NCBI RefSeq assembly: GCF_003660395.1
Contig: NZ_QXQT01000005.1
Coordinates: forward strand, 33,266-97,265
DNA: 64,000 nucleotides
From: Helicobacter vulpis
GTDB lineage: Bacteria > Campylobacterota > Campylobacteria > Campylobacterales > Helicobacteraceae
Reading direction: 5' to 3'
The translations under genes were made by a program, and so were the position numbers. Shown here in pieces: positions 27,858 through 37,765 of this stretch; position 1 is the first letter of the stretch, and every line of letters starts with the position of its first letter. The notes beneath the pieces are model-generated. The model was given only the letters and a program-made list of their open reading frames with translations, did no database searches and was not told where the DNA came from.

Positions 27858-30056
27858 TTAAAAATTGATATTAATTGTGCCCAAAACTTCGTATTTAGCG
27901 TTGGTGTCTAGCTCGGCATGGCTTAAAACCACAATGTCGATCTTAAACTGCTCCATTTTGGTAGAGAGGGGGCGGCGCAGCTCGGGATCGACAATGAGAA
28001 TCACCGGGGCGATCCCGCGCTGTAAGATTTTCATCGATTCGGCGGAGATGTTCTCAATGAGTTGTTGCATCTCGGTGGCGTTTAAGAGTAAGAATTTGCC
28101 CGAAGCTTGGTCTTTGAGTTTGTTTAATAAAAACTGCTCGGTCGCCGTACCCAAAGTGAGGAGCTTGAGCGTTCCGTCCTCGGATTTAAAAATATTGGTG
28201 ATGACTCTTGAGAGCCTTGCGCGTACCTGCTCGGTTAAAATGGTGATGTCGTTTTGCACACTGGGGGCGATGTCGGTAATGGTTTCTAGAATAGTGAGCA
28301 TATCCCTAATGGGGATTTTCTCATGCAAGAGTTCTTGCAACACAGAGCGAATCACCCCGGTGGGGATCTTCTTTGCCTCTTCCACAATGGCGGGGTAATC
28401 GTTAGCGAGCCGTTCTAAAAGCGATTTGACTTCATCTTTAGTGATAAACTCTTCGGCGTAGTTTTTGACCAACTCGCTGGTGTGTGTGGCGATCACGGTG
28501 GAGGGGTCAATGATGGTATAGCCCTGAATGATCGCCTCCTCTTTGTCTTTGGGTTCGATCCACAGCGCGTCCATGCCAAAGGCAGGCTCTTTGGTAGGGA
28601 TTCCCTCGATCTCTTTGCCCGCAAAGCCGGTATTCATCGCCAAAAAGCGATCGGGCATCACGCTCCCATCGCCAATACTCACCCCCTTAAGTTTGATTTC
28701 ATAATGTGTGGGGGGGAGCTGGAGATTGTCTCTAATGCGGATTTGGGGCATGAGAAAGCCATAATCGCTAGCAATCTTTTTTCTAATCCCCCGGATGCGC
28801 TCTAACAAATCCCCGCCCTGCTTGACATCGGCTAGAGAGATGAGCTGGTAGCCTAGGGCTAATTCTAAAAACTCAATTTTAAGCACCTCATTGATGGCTT
28901 GCTCTTCTTCTTTTTTGATTTCTTCTGCGCTTTTGGGGGGGCGGGCGATGGGAGCTTGTTCTACCTGCGTGGCGGTTCTATGGGAGAGATCGATTCCGGT
29001 TTTCTTACTCAACCAATTTTCAAACTTAGTAAATAGATTGTCCTTACCCTCCCTAGAGATGAGCCATGCAACAAATAAAAACAAACTCCCCACAAAGGCG
29101 AGCGAAAAGGTGGGCAAACCGGGCACGCTAGCAAAGAGCAAGAGAATAGCGCCCACAATGACTAAGGTCTTGCTCTTGTCTGTAAGCTGGGTGATGAGCT
29201 TGCTAGCGAAGTTTTCTTCTTCGTGCTGGGTGGTGCGCGTGGCAACAATGCCCGTAGCTGTGGCGATGATGAGTGCGGGGATTTGCCCTACAAGACCATC
29301 CCCAATAGTGAGAATCGTAAAAGTAGATGCGCTGGCATTAATGCTCATGTCCCTTTGAAACACCCCCACTAAAAAGCCCCCGATGATATTGATCAAGGTG
29401 ATAATGATGGATGCGATCGCATCGCCTTTGACGAACTTGCTCGCCCCATCCATTGCGCCGTAAAAATCCGCCTCTTGAGTGAGGGCTGCGCGCCGCCTTT
29501 TGGCTTCATCACTATCAATGAGCCCGGAGTTCAAGTCCGCATCGATGGCCATTTGCTTGCCTGGCATCGCGTCTAGCGCAAAGCGCGCGCGCACTTCTGT
29601 AACGCGCGTTGAGCCATTGGTTACGACTAACAAATTCACCAAGACCAAAATACAGAAAATGATCGTCCCGATGACATAATTCCCGCTCACGGTGAATTCC
29701 CCAAAGGCACTGATAATGTCGCTCACCGCGCTAGGTCCCTTATAGCCCTGTGTTAAAATCATGCGCGTGGTGGCGACATTGAGCGCGAGGCGATAAAGCG
29801 TAACAATGAGGAGCAAAGTGGGGAAGGCGCTAAAATCCGTAGGCTTGGTGATGTAAAGCCCAATTAAAATAATGAGCACAGAGAGCGCGATGGAGATGGT
29901 AAGTAGAAAATCCAGCAAAAAGGGAGGCAGGGGCACGATGATGATGCCCAAAATGGCGATCACAAACACCACCACCGTCAAGTCTTTAGACTGACTCAAG
30001 TGTCTTAGGAAGGGAAAAGCCTTTTTAAGCACATTCTTAGATTTATTGCCCGCCAC
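27858..30056 (-). CDS. flhA: FlhA: flagellar type III export gate protein
   Basis: The 732-residue protein has an N-terminal half with about eight membrane spans, containing the FHIPEP-family signature [21 protein letters not shown] and [21 protein letters not shown] linker leads to a C-terminal cytoplasmic domain (about 375-732) that docks export chaperones. It starts with GTG at 30056. A TAGAAT-like -10 lies about 35-40 bp upstream on the minus strand. It is the core of the proton-driven flagellar secretion gate and also needed for flagellar gene control in H. pylori. Confidence 0.97.
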   Translation of the reverse strand: MAGNKSKNVLKKAFPFLRHLSQSKDLTVVVFVIAILGIIIVPLPPFLLDFLLTISIALSVLIILIGLYITKPTDFSAFPTLLLIVTLYRLALNVATTRMILTQGYKGPSAVSDIISAFGEFTVSGNYVIGTIIFCILVLVNLLVVTNGSTRVTEVRARFALDAMPGKQMAIDADLNSGLIDSDEAKRRRAALTQEADFYGAMDGASKFVKGDAIASIIITLINIIGGFLVGVFQRDMSINASASTFTILTIGDGLVGQIPALIIATATGIVATRTTQHEEENFASKLITQLTDKSKTLVIVGAILLLFASVPGLPTFSLAFVGSLFLFVAWLISREGKDNLFTKFENWLSKKTGIDLSHRTATQVEQAPIARPPKSAEEIKKEEEQAINEVLKIEFLELALGYQLISLADVKQGGDLLERIRGIRKKIASDYGFLMPQIRIRDNLQLPPTHYEIKLKGVSIGDGSVMPDRFLAMNTGFAGKEIEGIPTKEPAFGMDALWIEPKDKEEAIIQGYTIIDPSTVIATHTSELVKNYAEEFITKDEVKSLLERLANDYPAIVEEAKKIPTGVIRSVLQELLHEKIPIRDMLTILETITDIAPSVQNDITILTEQVRARLSRVITNIFKSEDGTLKLLTLGTATEQFLLNKLKDQASGKFLLLNATEMQQLIENISAESMKILQRGIAPVILIVDPELRRPLSTKMEQFKIDIVVLSHAELDTNAKYEVLGTININF

Positions 30057-30128
30057 GCCTGCTACTACCCTTTATTTGAAGATGGGTGTATTCTACACTC
30101 TTTCATGTAAATTTTCACTTTTCTAGGC

Positions 30129-30134
30129 TATAAT
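30129..30134 (+). promoter_or_regulatory. -10 element of rpsO
   Basis: TATAAT, 35 bp before the rpsO ATG, in the AT-rich gap that separates it from divergent flhA. Confidence 0.65.
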
Positions 30135-30168
30135 CAAAGATTGTTAAAATTTTAAGCTAGGAGTTTAC

Positions 30169-30441
30169 ATGGCCTTAGGTGCAGCAAAAAAGCAAGAGAT
30201 CATCGCCAAATACGGCAGGCAAACAGGCGACACGGGGTCTAGCGAAGTACAGGTCGCCTTGCTTAGCCAACGCATTAGCGATTTGAGCGCGCATTTGAAA
30301 ACCAACCCCAAAGATCACTCCAGCCGTTTGGGGCTTTTAAAATTGGTCGGGCATCGCAGAAATCTGCTCAAATATCTCAAGCGCACCCAACATGAGCGTT
30401 ATTTGGAGCTCATTCAAGCGTTGGGGATTAAGAACCGCTAG
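30169..30441 (+). CDS. rpsO: 30S ribosomal protein S15
   Basis: Full-length S15 (90 residues) with the diagnostic [17 protein letters not shown] and [29 protein letters not shown] motifs, which bind 16S rRNA and begin platform assembly. Start ATG at 30169 with a GGAG ribosome site. It is followed closely by the O-antigen ligase gene. Confidence 0.98.
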   Translation: MALGAAKKQEIIAKYGRQTGDTGSSEVQVALLSQRISDLSAHLKTNPKDHSSRLGLLKLVGHRRNLLKYLKRTQHERYLELIQALGIKNR

Positions 30442-30448
30442 GTCTTTT

Positions 30449-31684
30449 TTGAGCGCATCGGGTTTTTTTACGCTCATCTTTGCGCTGTTTTTTCTCACTT
30501 CTTTTAAAAAGCCTCTCGCGCAGATTCTTTTGGTTGTCTTGGCACTGGGGGCGTTGGGCTACTATCTCAAGTTCAGACCCTCTTTAACACTGCCCCGCGC
30601 ACACAAATGGCTAGCATGGGTGTGGGTGCTCATGTTTGCAAGCGTGTTGCCCAATCTCTTCATGGATGATTCTTTGGCGCATTTTTCTTACAACTTGCGC
30701 CTGCTCAACATGCCCTTGATCTATCTGCTGGGCGCGTTGGCGTTGGTGTGTTTGAGTAACGCCTCTATCGCGCTCCACCAACGCGCCATTTTTTACAGCA
30801 TGGCCTTTGCATGTTTTCTAAATAGCGCGATCGCACTGGTACAGCGCATAGGTTTTGGGGTGGGGCGGGTGGACGCTTGGAGCACCATTGTGGGGTTTGT
30901 AACCCTGAGCGCTATTGCGATTCTTGGATGCTATATCTACGCGCTCTACACGCCCAAATACCGCGAAAAGGTGTTTTTCAGCGTGGCCATGGGGGTGGGG
31001 TTTATGGTGGTGATCTTGAGCGCGACTCGCAGCGCGTGGATCGCCTTTGGATGTACCTTTATCGCTCTCTCCGCTCTCATTCTCTACTTGCAAAAATCAT
31101 GGCGGGTTTTGCCCTATATGCTGGGCATGGGCGCGCTGTTCTTGGGGCTTTTTGTGGGCGAACAGACCTTAGAAAAAAACGCCTTCATTAAGACCTCGCG
31201 CAACACGCAAGAAACCTTTAGCCACGATCTCAAACTCTACGCCCAAAAGAATGCCGATTCGAGCATCGGAGCGCGCCTAGATCGTTGGAAGGAGGCCTTG
31301 GCCATTGTGCGCCTCTCCCCGCTATTTGGCATGAGCTTGAGTACGCGCTGCAAGCGCATGGGCGAAATTATCGCCATGGCGCATTCCTACCACAGCGTAG
31401 CAGAAAGCGATTGCAAGGGCAAATACGACAATGAGATTTTCAATGTACTTGCCCATAAGGGGCTTGTGGGCTTGGGAGTACTCTTGGCATTTTGGATCGT
31501 TGTGGCGCGTATCTTTGTCAAACGACTTGCATGCCATCCCCAACTCTCGCTTCTCATGCTCGCGTTGCTGGGTTTTTACCTCGTCTTGGGGATGGGTTTT
31601 GACCCCTTTGCCTTCTTCATTGAAGGCAGTTTCTTTGTGGGCATGGTGGTGATGGGCATGGTGGGGACGCGCGCTCCCACTTAA
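30449..31684 (+). CDS. waaL: O-antigen ligase (WaaL)-family membrane protein
   Basis: About 411 residues with 10-12 membrane spans and a large periplasmic loop (about 240-330). The loop contains the Wzy_C region with SIGARLDRWKEALAIVRLSPLFG and a conserved His (MAHSYHSVAESD). WaaL joins undecaprenyl-linked O-chains to lipid A core; in Helicobacter this includes Lewis-type chains. Same position as H. pylori HP1039 after rpsO. The start is uncertain: the open frame runs back into rpsO, and I chose the TTG at 30449 just past the rpsO stop. Confidence 0.8.
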   Translation: MSASGFFTLIFALFFLTSFKKPLAQILLVVLALGALGYYLKFRPSLTLPRAHKWLAWVWVLMFASVLPNLFMDDSLAHFSYNLRLLNMPLIYLLGALALVCLSNASIALHQRAIFYSMAFACFLNSAIALVQRIGFGVGRVDAWSTIVGFVTLSAIAILGCYIYALYTPKYREKVFFSVAMGVGFMVVILSATRSAWIAFGCTFIALSALILYLQKSWRVLPYMLGMGALFLGLFVGEQTLEKNAFIKTSRNTQETFSHDLKLYAQKNADSSIGARLDRWKEALAIVRLSPLFGMSLSTRCKRMGEIIAMAHSYHSVAESDCKGKYDNEIFNVLAHKGLVGLGVLLAFWIVVARIFVKRLACHPQLSLLMLALLGFYLVLGMGFDPFAFFIEGSFFVGMVVMGMVGTRAPT

Positions 31685-31688
31685 AGCA

Positions 31689-31705
31689 TGGTATTATCTT
31701 TGCTT
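31689..31705 (+). promoter_or_regulatory. Sigma-54 (RpoN)-type promoter before fliK
   Basis: GG at 31690-31691 and GC at 31702-31703 are separated by exactly ten bases, in the context TGGTA-N7-TTGCTT, close to the RpoN -24/-12 consensus. It is 28 bp upstream of the fliK start. fliK (HP0906) belongs to the RpoN/FlgR-controlled middle flagellar class in H. pylori. Confidence 0.72.
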
Positions 31706-31732
31706 GTCATTTAAAAAAAGCAAAGGATCGGT

Positions 31733-33130
31733 GTGGCAGTCAATCCCATTCACTTAGACACCGCTAAAACGCCTAGCAAGGGCAAGACCCCCTCTGCACA
31801 CAAGGCCGTTTTAGACGATAAAGACGCTTTCAAACACCTTTTAGCCAAACAGAAAAGCCATCTGAAAGCATCTGAGGATCACACTGCGGCGAAAAAATCG
31901 GCCTTGCTCGCCAAATTGAGCAAGCAGGACAAAAACGCCCCCTTGGACAAAACCAAAGCCAAGCAAGGTACAGACATCGCCCATAGCCCCCTAGCCCATT
32001 TGCTAGATGGCAAAATGCCCAAAACCCCAGAATCGCCTAAAAAAAGCGCCAAGGACACCCACCTTGCTAAAGAATCCGCTAAAGAATCCGCCCCAGCCAA
32101 AAAGACACAGGAGGGCGCACAACTCCCAGAAAACGCCAAACTCTCAGACATTAAAAAACTCAAACTTGCCAAGAAATTGGGTTTGAATGCCATCCAGCAT
32201 GAAAAGGGTGTATCCCCCACAAAAGCGCAGATCAAGGACGCAAAAGCGGGGACTAAAGCCCCTCTCTCCACCCAGAATTTACTCAAAATGCAGGAGAAAT
32301 CTAGCGCATCTGCTAAGGATAAAGCCCCCTCTATCGCCTCCAAAGAGAGCCCTGATTCAAGCCCCAAGCCCGTTAGCAAACCCTCTAATCAAACCCCTAC
32401 GCCCAAAGCCCCCCTAAGCCAACTTTTAGAACACCAAGGCGTGGCCCAACACAAACAAGAGAGCGCGAAACTCCATGCGCAAAAACTCTATGGGCACACC
32501 CTACCCAAAGACAACGAAACCAATGATCGCGAGATCAAGCAGGCGTTTAAAGAAGCCCTTGTGCAGTTCCCCCCCTCTATTTACGCCCCCCAATCCCCCT
32601 TGCATGGCCCAGCCAAGCCCGCATTAGAAAAAGATAAGGACGAAAAATCCGATGTCAGTGCCTTAAAAGAGAATGTGTCTCATGCGCCCATCCAACATGT
32701 CCAAGATAAGGACCTGCCTAAAGCCCCTTTGATCAAAGAGACTCTAAAGAATTTTGCCGCCGAGCTCAAGCAGGAGTTACAAGATTTCAAGCCCCCCATT
32801 ACCAAACTCTCTATGGAGCTCCACCCAGATAAGCTGGGCAAGGTAGATGTCGTGATCCAACAGGTGGGCAAGAATATCCAAGTGAGTGTGAGTTCTAGCG
32901 CGCCTGTGGCCGCCTTGCTCTCTTCTTACAACAATGAATTGCGCCACAATTTGGCACAAATGGGCTTTAATGATGTGGATGTGAGCTTTATTGCGCACAA
33001 CAACACCGGGCATGGCTCTAACCACCCCCAACAGCAGGGGCAGTTTCAAGATCACCACCCGGGCCAAAACAACCCCTCCAATCCAGCCCCCTCTAAGGAC
33101 ACCAACGCCCCCCCCCTTAGAACCTTCTAA
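31733..33130 (+). CDS. fliK: FliK: flagellar hook-length control protein
   Basis: 465 residues. The long N-terminal region is Lys/Ala/Pro/Ser-rich and low in complexity (about 1-330), suited to the molecular-ruler role. The C-terminal FliK domain contains the conserved LSMELHPDKLGKVDVVIQ and ends in a flexible tail. Start is GTG with AAAGGA upstream. Two adjacent 12-bp units encode AKES repeats. A C9 run (33108-33116) lies six codons before the stop. Downstream flgD has its own TATAAT. Confidence 0.9.
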   Translation: MAVNPIHLDTAKTPSKGKTPSAHKAVLDDKDAFKHLLAKQKSHLKASEDHTAAKKSALLAKLSKQDKNAPLDKTKAKQGTDIAHSPLAHLLDGKMPKTPESPKKSAKDTHLAKESAKESAPAKKTQEGAQLPENAKLSDIKKLKLAKKLGLNAIQHEKGVSPTKAQIKDAKAGTKAPLSTQNLLKMQEKSSASAKDKAPSIASKESPDSSPKPVSKPSNQTPTPKAPLSQLLEHQGVAQHKQESAKLHAQKLYGHTLPKDNETNDREIKQAFKEALVQFPPSIYAPQSPLHGPAKPALEKDKDEKSDVSALKENVSHAPIQHVQDKDLPKAPLIKETLKNFAAELKQELQDFKPPITKLSMELHPDKLGKVDVVIQQVGKNIQVSVSSSAPVAALLSSYNNELRHNLAQMGFNDVDVSFIAHNNTGHGSNHPQQQGQFQDHHPGQNNPSNPAPSKDTNAPPLRTF

Positions 33131-33168
33131 AAGTGGGGGACTCTACGCCTAAGATCAGCTGGTTTGGG

Positions 33169-33174
33169 TATAAT
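33169..33174 (+). promoter_or_regulatory. -10 element before flgD
   Basis: TATAAT (context GGGTATAATGG) 30 bp before the flgD ATG. It may add a sigma-70-type start inside the fliK-flgD-flgE2 group. Confidence 0.55.
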
Positions 33175-33203
33175 GGGGGATCATACCAAAACGGGAGAAG
33201 GGC

Positions 33204-34334
33204 ATGCCCATTGATTTAGCAGAAGTGACCGGGGCAAAAGCGGCAATGGAGAAAAAGAAACACGAGCCCAAGATCGCCAATGGCTTAGACAAAGACGCGT
33301 TCATGAAGTTGTTTTTAGAACAGCTCAAGAACCAAGACCCCACCGCCCCCATGGAGACAGACAAGATCATCACCCAAACCGCGCAACTCACGCAAGTAGA
33401 GATGCAAGAAGAGAGCAAGAAGACCATGAAAGAAGTCGCCGATGCGATGCAATCTAGCAAGGACACCAACCAATCGCTCAAAGACTTTCAAGGCAAGCTC
33501 AAAGAGACTTTAGAGCATTTAGACAAGGGCATGGACAATAGTCTAAAAGCCAGCGCGCTCTTAACAGAGGCTTCTGGACGCAATAGTGTTACCATGATTG
33601 GCAAGATTGCTGAAACCGATGTCAAGGGGATCAATGTGGGCAAGGGCAAGGTAACTTTTGCGCTCTATTTTGATCAACCCATTCAGGCCTCAGAGGGCAA
33701 TCCGGGAGTGCAAATCTTTGATCAAAACAAACAACTCGTACGCACTCTCTCTTTGAAAGAGAAAAATGGCCAGCAGGGCTATGTGAATTTTGAGTGGGAC
33801 GGTTTGAATCAGGAGGGCAAACCAGTCAAACCGGGCACTTATGAGGTTGTGGCCGAATACAATTTAGACCCCCATAGCAATAAATACCTCCATACCCGCA
33901 TTGGCAGGGGGGAGGTGCAAAGCGTGGTGTTCAACAAGGGCAAGCCCATGTTGCGCATGGGGGAGATGGTTTTGCCCATGGATAGCGCGCTAGAATTTTA
34001 CGACAAACCCAGTTCACGCCATGAACAAGAGCAACATGAGAGTCTAGCCCACCTCGTGCAGGCCAAGGCCCCCACACCCCCCAAAGAGGTGGCAAGCACC
34101 AAGCCCCAACCCACCCCACCCCAAAACGCCCCCTCTAGCGCGCGCTTGTCTCAAGCCCCACTTAAATCCCCCCCCCATCTCTCTAGTACCACTCCCGGGC
34201 AAGAGCACACCCCCCCAGCCTCTAAAGCACCCCCTACAGAGCATCGCCAGCAGAGCGCCCCTACCTCCGCTACAAAATCTCTAGCCCATGATGCCAGCCA
34301 TCCGGCCCACACAACGCCAAAGGCCCAAGCATGA
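33204..34334 (+). CDS. flgD: FlgD: flagellar hook cap protein with long Pro/Ser/Thr tail
   Basis: 376 residues. The FlgD N-terminal motif is FMKLFLEQLKNQDPTAPMETD (about 32-52); the FlgD Ig/Tudor-like region includes FEWDGLNQEGKPVKPGTYEV (about 195-215). The scaffold is shed after hook assembly. About 90 residues of Pro/Thr/Ser/Ala-rich, low-complexity sequence follow residue 285; H. pylori FlgD is roughly 300 residues, so this tail is an addition. It contains a C9 run (34168-34176). The stop overlaps the flgE2 ATG by 4 bp. Confidence 0.9.
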   Translation: MPIDLAEVTGAKAAMEKKKHEPKIANGLDKDAFMKLFLEQLKNQDPTAPMETDKIITQTAQLTQVEMQEESKKTMKEVADAMQSSKDTNQSLKDFQGKLKETLEHLDKGMDNSLKASALLTEASGRNSVTMIGKIAETDVKGINVGKGKVTFALYFDQPIQASEGNPGVQIFDQNKQLVRTLSLKEKNGQQGYVNFEWDGLNQEGKPVKPGTYEVVAEYNLDPHSNKYLHTRIGRGEVQSVVFNKGKPMLRMGEMVLPMDSALEFYDKPSSRHEQEQHESLAHLVQAKAPTPPKEVASTKPQPTPPQNAPSSARLSQAPLKSPPHLSSTTPGQEHTPPASKAPPTEHRQQSAPTSATKSLAHDASHPAHTTPKAQA

Positions 34335-36133
34335 ACGACACCATTCTCAACGCCTATTCAGGGATCAAAACCCACCAATTTGGCATAGACAGCGTTTCTA
34401 ACAATATCGCCAATATCAACACGATTGGCTATCGCCGCAATGACCCGGAATTTAAATCTCTCTTTGCTTCGCATTTGGATTCTCTAGGGGGCAATACCGT
34501 TACGGCCAACGATCGCAATTACGGGGCGGCCGCAGGGGGGAACGCCATTTCTAGCAAAGATGGGGAGTACATGCCCAGCGATTCGGAGTTTAACATGGCC
34601 TATCAGGGGAGTGGGTGGTTTATTGTGGGGCCTAATAAAAATGGGAGCATGCAAATTAATAAAGATGGCTACCAGCAAGCCCAAGAGAATTTTTATACCC
34701 GCGATGGGAATTTCTTGCGCGATGCGGATGGCTACATTGTCAACTCGCATGGCTATTATGTCTATGGCGTGGATTTGCACAAAATCAAGAATGGGATTTT
34801 GACCGCAGGCAATCCAGATGAGGAGACTAAGGCCCTGCACGCGGGCAAACTCACCCCCCTTTATTTGCCCCGCGATGTGCAATACCAACCCGTGGTAACC
34901 ACAAAACTCAATTTGAGCCTCAATTTAAACCCTAAAAACCATGTGCGCCCCGCTGAAGAATACTTTCTAGATGAGAATGGGGAGGTGATTACGGATCGCT
35001 TTTTAAACCAAGACGCTAACGCGTTGGCCAATGACGATAACGAGCCCTTGGATTTGGCCATGCACCGCAATTTGGAGATCATGGTAGTCAAGGGCGACAT
35101 CGCGCAGGACTTCACTTTTAAGTACGGCAATGGAGGGATGGAAAAAAATGAGTTTAGGACTTTAGGAGATCTGAAAAAATTGCTCCAAACTAGGGCACAT
35201 TTGGATTTAGGCGTGATCAAGAGCAACCCGGGCGATGTCCAATCGCATTTGCTCTTGCAGATCAAAAACCCCAGCGACCCCACCGCCACGATCGCCATCG
35301 GGGGGCACATGGCTGAAAAACTCGGCTGGACAGCCAATGGGGCGATCCTCAAAAAAGGAGAGTCGCGCGATTCGACTTCTATTCGCATCCCCTTTTATAG
35401 CACCACTGCAGAGATTTACGACAAGGCCGGGCAAAAGTATCTCTTGAAAAGCGACTTTTTTATGACAGAGATCAAAGACCCCATGAATCCCAATTCTGAG
35501 GACAAATGGGAGGTGGAGAGCTCCATCATTGAAATGCGCGATAAAACCCCCATTAACAAGCCTGTGCGCCAAACCATCACCTTTGACAAGGCAGGCAAGA
35601 TTCACGCCAACCCTATTACCCTAGACTTCAAGGGCAACCCCTTGATCTACTCTTTAGACAAGAGCGATGACTACACTTCTAGCGATGTGTCCTATGAGGA
35701 TTCTAAGATATATCAGATTTCTCAAGATGGCAAACCCAAGGGGTTGTTGCAAAACATGCGCATTGATGATGATGGGATTATCCATCTCATCTTTAGCAAT
35801 GGCGCGTTGGAGACAATGGGGAGAGTGGGGATCGCTGCCTTCATCAACGATCAGGGGCTTAAAAAGGTGGGGAGCAATCTCTTTGACATCCAAAATGCCA
35901 CGGTGAATGGGAGGGCTGCCCCTTTGAGCGGGAATCCCATTATTGGCTGGGATCGCGATGATGGCAAGCTCAAATTTGGCAAGGTGATGCACAAATACCT
36001 AGAGACCAGCAATGTCAACGCCGGGCACTCCTTGACAAATTTGATTTTAATGCAAAGAGGCTACTCTATGAACGCCAAAGCCTTCACAACCGGTGATGAC
36101 TTGATCAAAGAAGCGATCAATTTGAAGAAGTAG
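34331..36133 (+). CDS. FlgE-type flagellar hook protein (second hook paralogue, HP0908 type)
   Basis: 600 residues with the hook/rod N-terminal heptad SGIKTHQFGIDSVSNNIANINTIGYR and the C-terminal partner NAGHSLTNLILMQRGYSMNAKAFTTGDDLI. These form the coiled-coil D0/D1 domains of flagellar axial proteins. The FlgE D2 region lies between. It is shorter than the main hook protein FlgE (over 700 residues in H. pylori) and matches HP0908, which follows fliK-flgD. It is coupled to flgD by ATGA and followed 8 bp later by the DUF262 gene. Confidence 0.9.
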   Translation: MNDTILNAYSGIKTHQFGIDSVSNNIANINTIGYRRNDPEFKSLFASHLDSLGGNTVTANDRNYGAAAGGNAISSKDGEYMPSDSEFNMAYQGSGWFIVGPNKNGSMQINKDGYQQAQENFYTRDGNFLRDADGYIVNSHGYYVYGVDLHKIKNGILTAGNPDEETKALHAGKLTPLYLPRDVQYQPVVTTKLNLSLNLNPKNHVRPAEEYFLDENGEVITDRFLNQDANALANDDNEPLDLAMHRNLEIMVVKGDIAQDFTFKYGNGGMEKNEFRTLGDLKKLLQTRAHLDLGVIKSNPGDVQSHLLLQIKNPSDPTATIAIGGHMAEKLGWTANGAILKKGESRDSTSIRIPFYSTTAEIYDKAGQKYLLKSDFFMTEIKDPMNPNSEDKWEVESSIIEMRDKTPINKPVRQTITFDKAGKIHANPITLDFKGNPLIYSLDKSDDYTSSDVSYEDSKIYQISQDGKPKGLLQNMRIDDDGIIHLIFSNGALETMGRVGIAAFINDQGLKKVGSNLFDIQNATVNGRAAPLSGNPIIGWDRDDGKLKFGKVMHKYLETSNVNAGHSLTNLILMQRGYSMNAKAFTTGDDLIKEAINLKK

Positions 36134-36141
36134 GACCAGAA

Positions 36142-37764
36142 ATGCGATTTTTAAAGCCATATTATGCGGAGTACGAATTTAAAGACATCATCGAGCGTTT
36201 GGATCGGGGTGAATATGTGATCCCACGCTTTCAGCGCGATTTTGTATGGACCATCAAAAAGGCAGCTGAGTTTATTGATAGCATGCTCAAAGGTTTCCCC
36301 ACTGGCGCTTTTATTTTGTGGAAAACTAAGGAGCATTTGGCGCACAATCGCGAAATAAAGGGGGTGTGTTCGAATGCAATCAAGAATGATGATTATGTCT
36401 ATTATGTCCTAGATGGACAACAGCGCATGACAGCTTTAATGTACGCCTACAAAGGGCTAACCCACCAAAGAGGGCCACGGAGCAAAGATAACTACCAGGA
36501 TATTCGTATCCTCGCCCACCCCAATATAGAAGGGGATTATTGCGTGGTCGCTAAGAAAAATGAAAGATTAGAGGGGGCGGTGGCTGTGTGCGATTTGATC
36601 AAGTTGCACACCTACGATTTGGAGGACAAATACCAGCTCCAACGCGAGAGTGCCAAGCCATTTATAGGCCTGCAACGCCAGATTGAAAAATACCGCTTCC
36701 CCACCATTGAAATCGCCGATACCTCCATTGAAGAAATCGTAGAAATTTTCACCCGCATTAACACGGGAGGGACAAAATTAAACCTCTCTCAAATCCTCTA
36801 TGCCCGGTTTTACATGCCTCCCAATCAGGGGGATTTTGATTTAGAGGCGCGTTTTAGCACCCTTTCTAGCGATTTAGACAAGCTGGATTTTAAACTGAGT
36901 AACGCTTTGGGGGTGGTGCAATTGATCAGTTACACCCTCAAAGAGGGGTTACCCCTTAAAGAACGCATCGCCACCCCCGCTATCATGCGTCTAGATCCCC
37001 ATAGTGTGCGCGATCAATGGGAAAAGATTGCCCTTTGTTTTAAAAGCGCGGTGGAGTTTTGCAAACACAGCCTTAAAATCCCCTCCATTGATTTTTTACC
37101 TACAGAATTCACGCTCCTGCCTCTTGCTTACTTTTTTTACTGCAACCACAACAAACCTGCGAGCGCCCACCAAAAGGAGCAATTGCAAAAACTCTTTTTT
37201 AGATGTTGCTTTTTTGGAGCGCACCAAGGCGATTCCTTGCTCAAACAACTCGGGCTTGCTGAAGAAATCTACAAGGGCGAGTTTGTTGATTTTGATGCCA
37301 AACTTCCCTTTTTTAGCGTCTCTGAAGCGTTTTTAATGGGCGAACCCCTAAATATCAGAACCGGGTTGCAAAAGACTATCTTTTTAGTGCTAGCCATTTT
37401 AGGGCCTAAAGATTTTCGTAACAATAGCCCTGTGGTGCTAGATCATCTCTTTTTAGAACACCGCACCCAAAGAAATCTCCACCACTTCTACCCTAAAAAT
37501 CACCTTAAAAAACTGGGTTGGCCTGACAAGGCGGCCGATGTGATCGCCAATATGACCTTGATCAGCGCAAATCTCAACCAAGAAATCAAGGACAAGGCCC
37601 CTCAAGAGTATATCCAAGAGTGCAGACAGAGCAACAAGGATTTAGATCAGACCCTACAAACCCATTTGATCGATTTAAGCCATCCTAATGTGCTTGTGGA
37701 TTACAAAGCCTTTTTAAAAATGCGGGCTAGGGCGATCATGGACAAGATTAAAGAGATGATTTAG
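36142..37764 (+). CDS. DUF262/DUF1524 (GmrSD-like) putative defence nuclease
   Basis: 540 residues. The N-terminal DUF262 (ParB/Srx-like) domain has IPRFQRDFVW (28-36) and DGQQRMTAL (91-99), the nucleotide-binding and hydrolysing motifs of GmrS. A helical middle includes FTRINTGGTKLNLSQIL. A C-terminal DUF1524-like HNH region has HHFYPKNHL (His447/448) and NMTLISANLNQEIKDKAP. Single-chain GmrSD-type enzymes restrict modified phage DNA. No methylase or partner lies next to it. It starts 8 bp after flgE2 on the same strand, so it may be transcribed with the flagellar genes. The target is unknown. Confidence 0.82.
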   Translation: MRFLKPYYAEYEFKDIIERLDRGEYVIPRFQRDFVWTIKKAAEFIDSMLKGFPTGAFILWKTKEHLAHNREIKGVCSNAIKNDDYVYYVLDGQQRMTALMYAYKGLTHQRGPRSKDNYQDIRILAHPNIEGDYCVVAKKNERLEGAVAVCDLIKLHTYDLEDKYQLQRESAKPFIGLQRQIEKYRFPTIEIADTSIEEIVEIFTRINTGGTKLNLSQILYARFYMPPNQGDFDLEARFSTLSSDLDKLDFKLSNALGVVQLISYTLKEGLPLKERIATPAIMRLDPHSVRDQWEKIALCFKSAVEFCKHSLKIPSIDFLPTEFTLLPLAYFFYCNHNKPASAHQKEQLQKLFFRCCFFGAHQGDSLLKQLGLAEEIYKGEFVDFDAKLPFFSVSEAFLMGEPLNIRTGLQKTIFLVLAILGPKDFRNNSPVVLDHLFLEHRTQRNLHHFYPKNHLKKLGWPDKAADVIANMTLISANLNQEIKDKAPQEYIQECRQSNKDLDQTLQTHLIDLSHPNVLVDYKAFLKMRARAIMDKIKEMI

Positions 37765-37765
37765 T

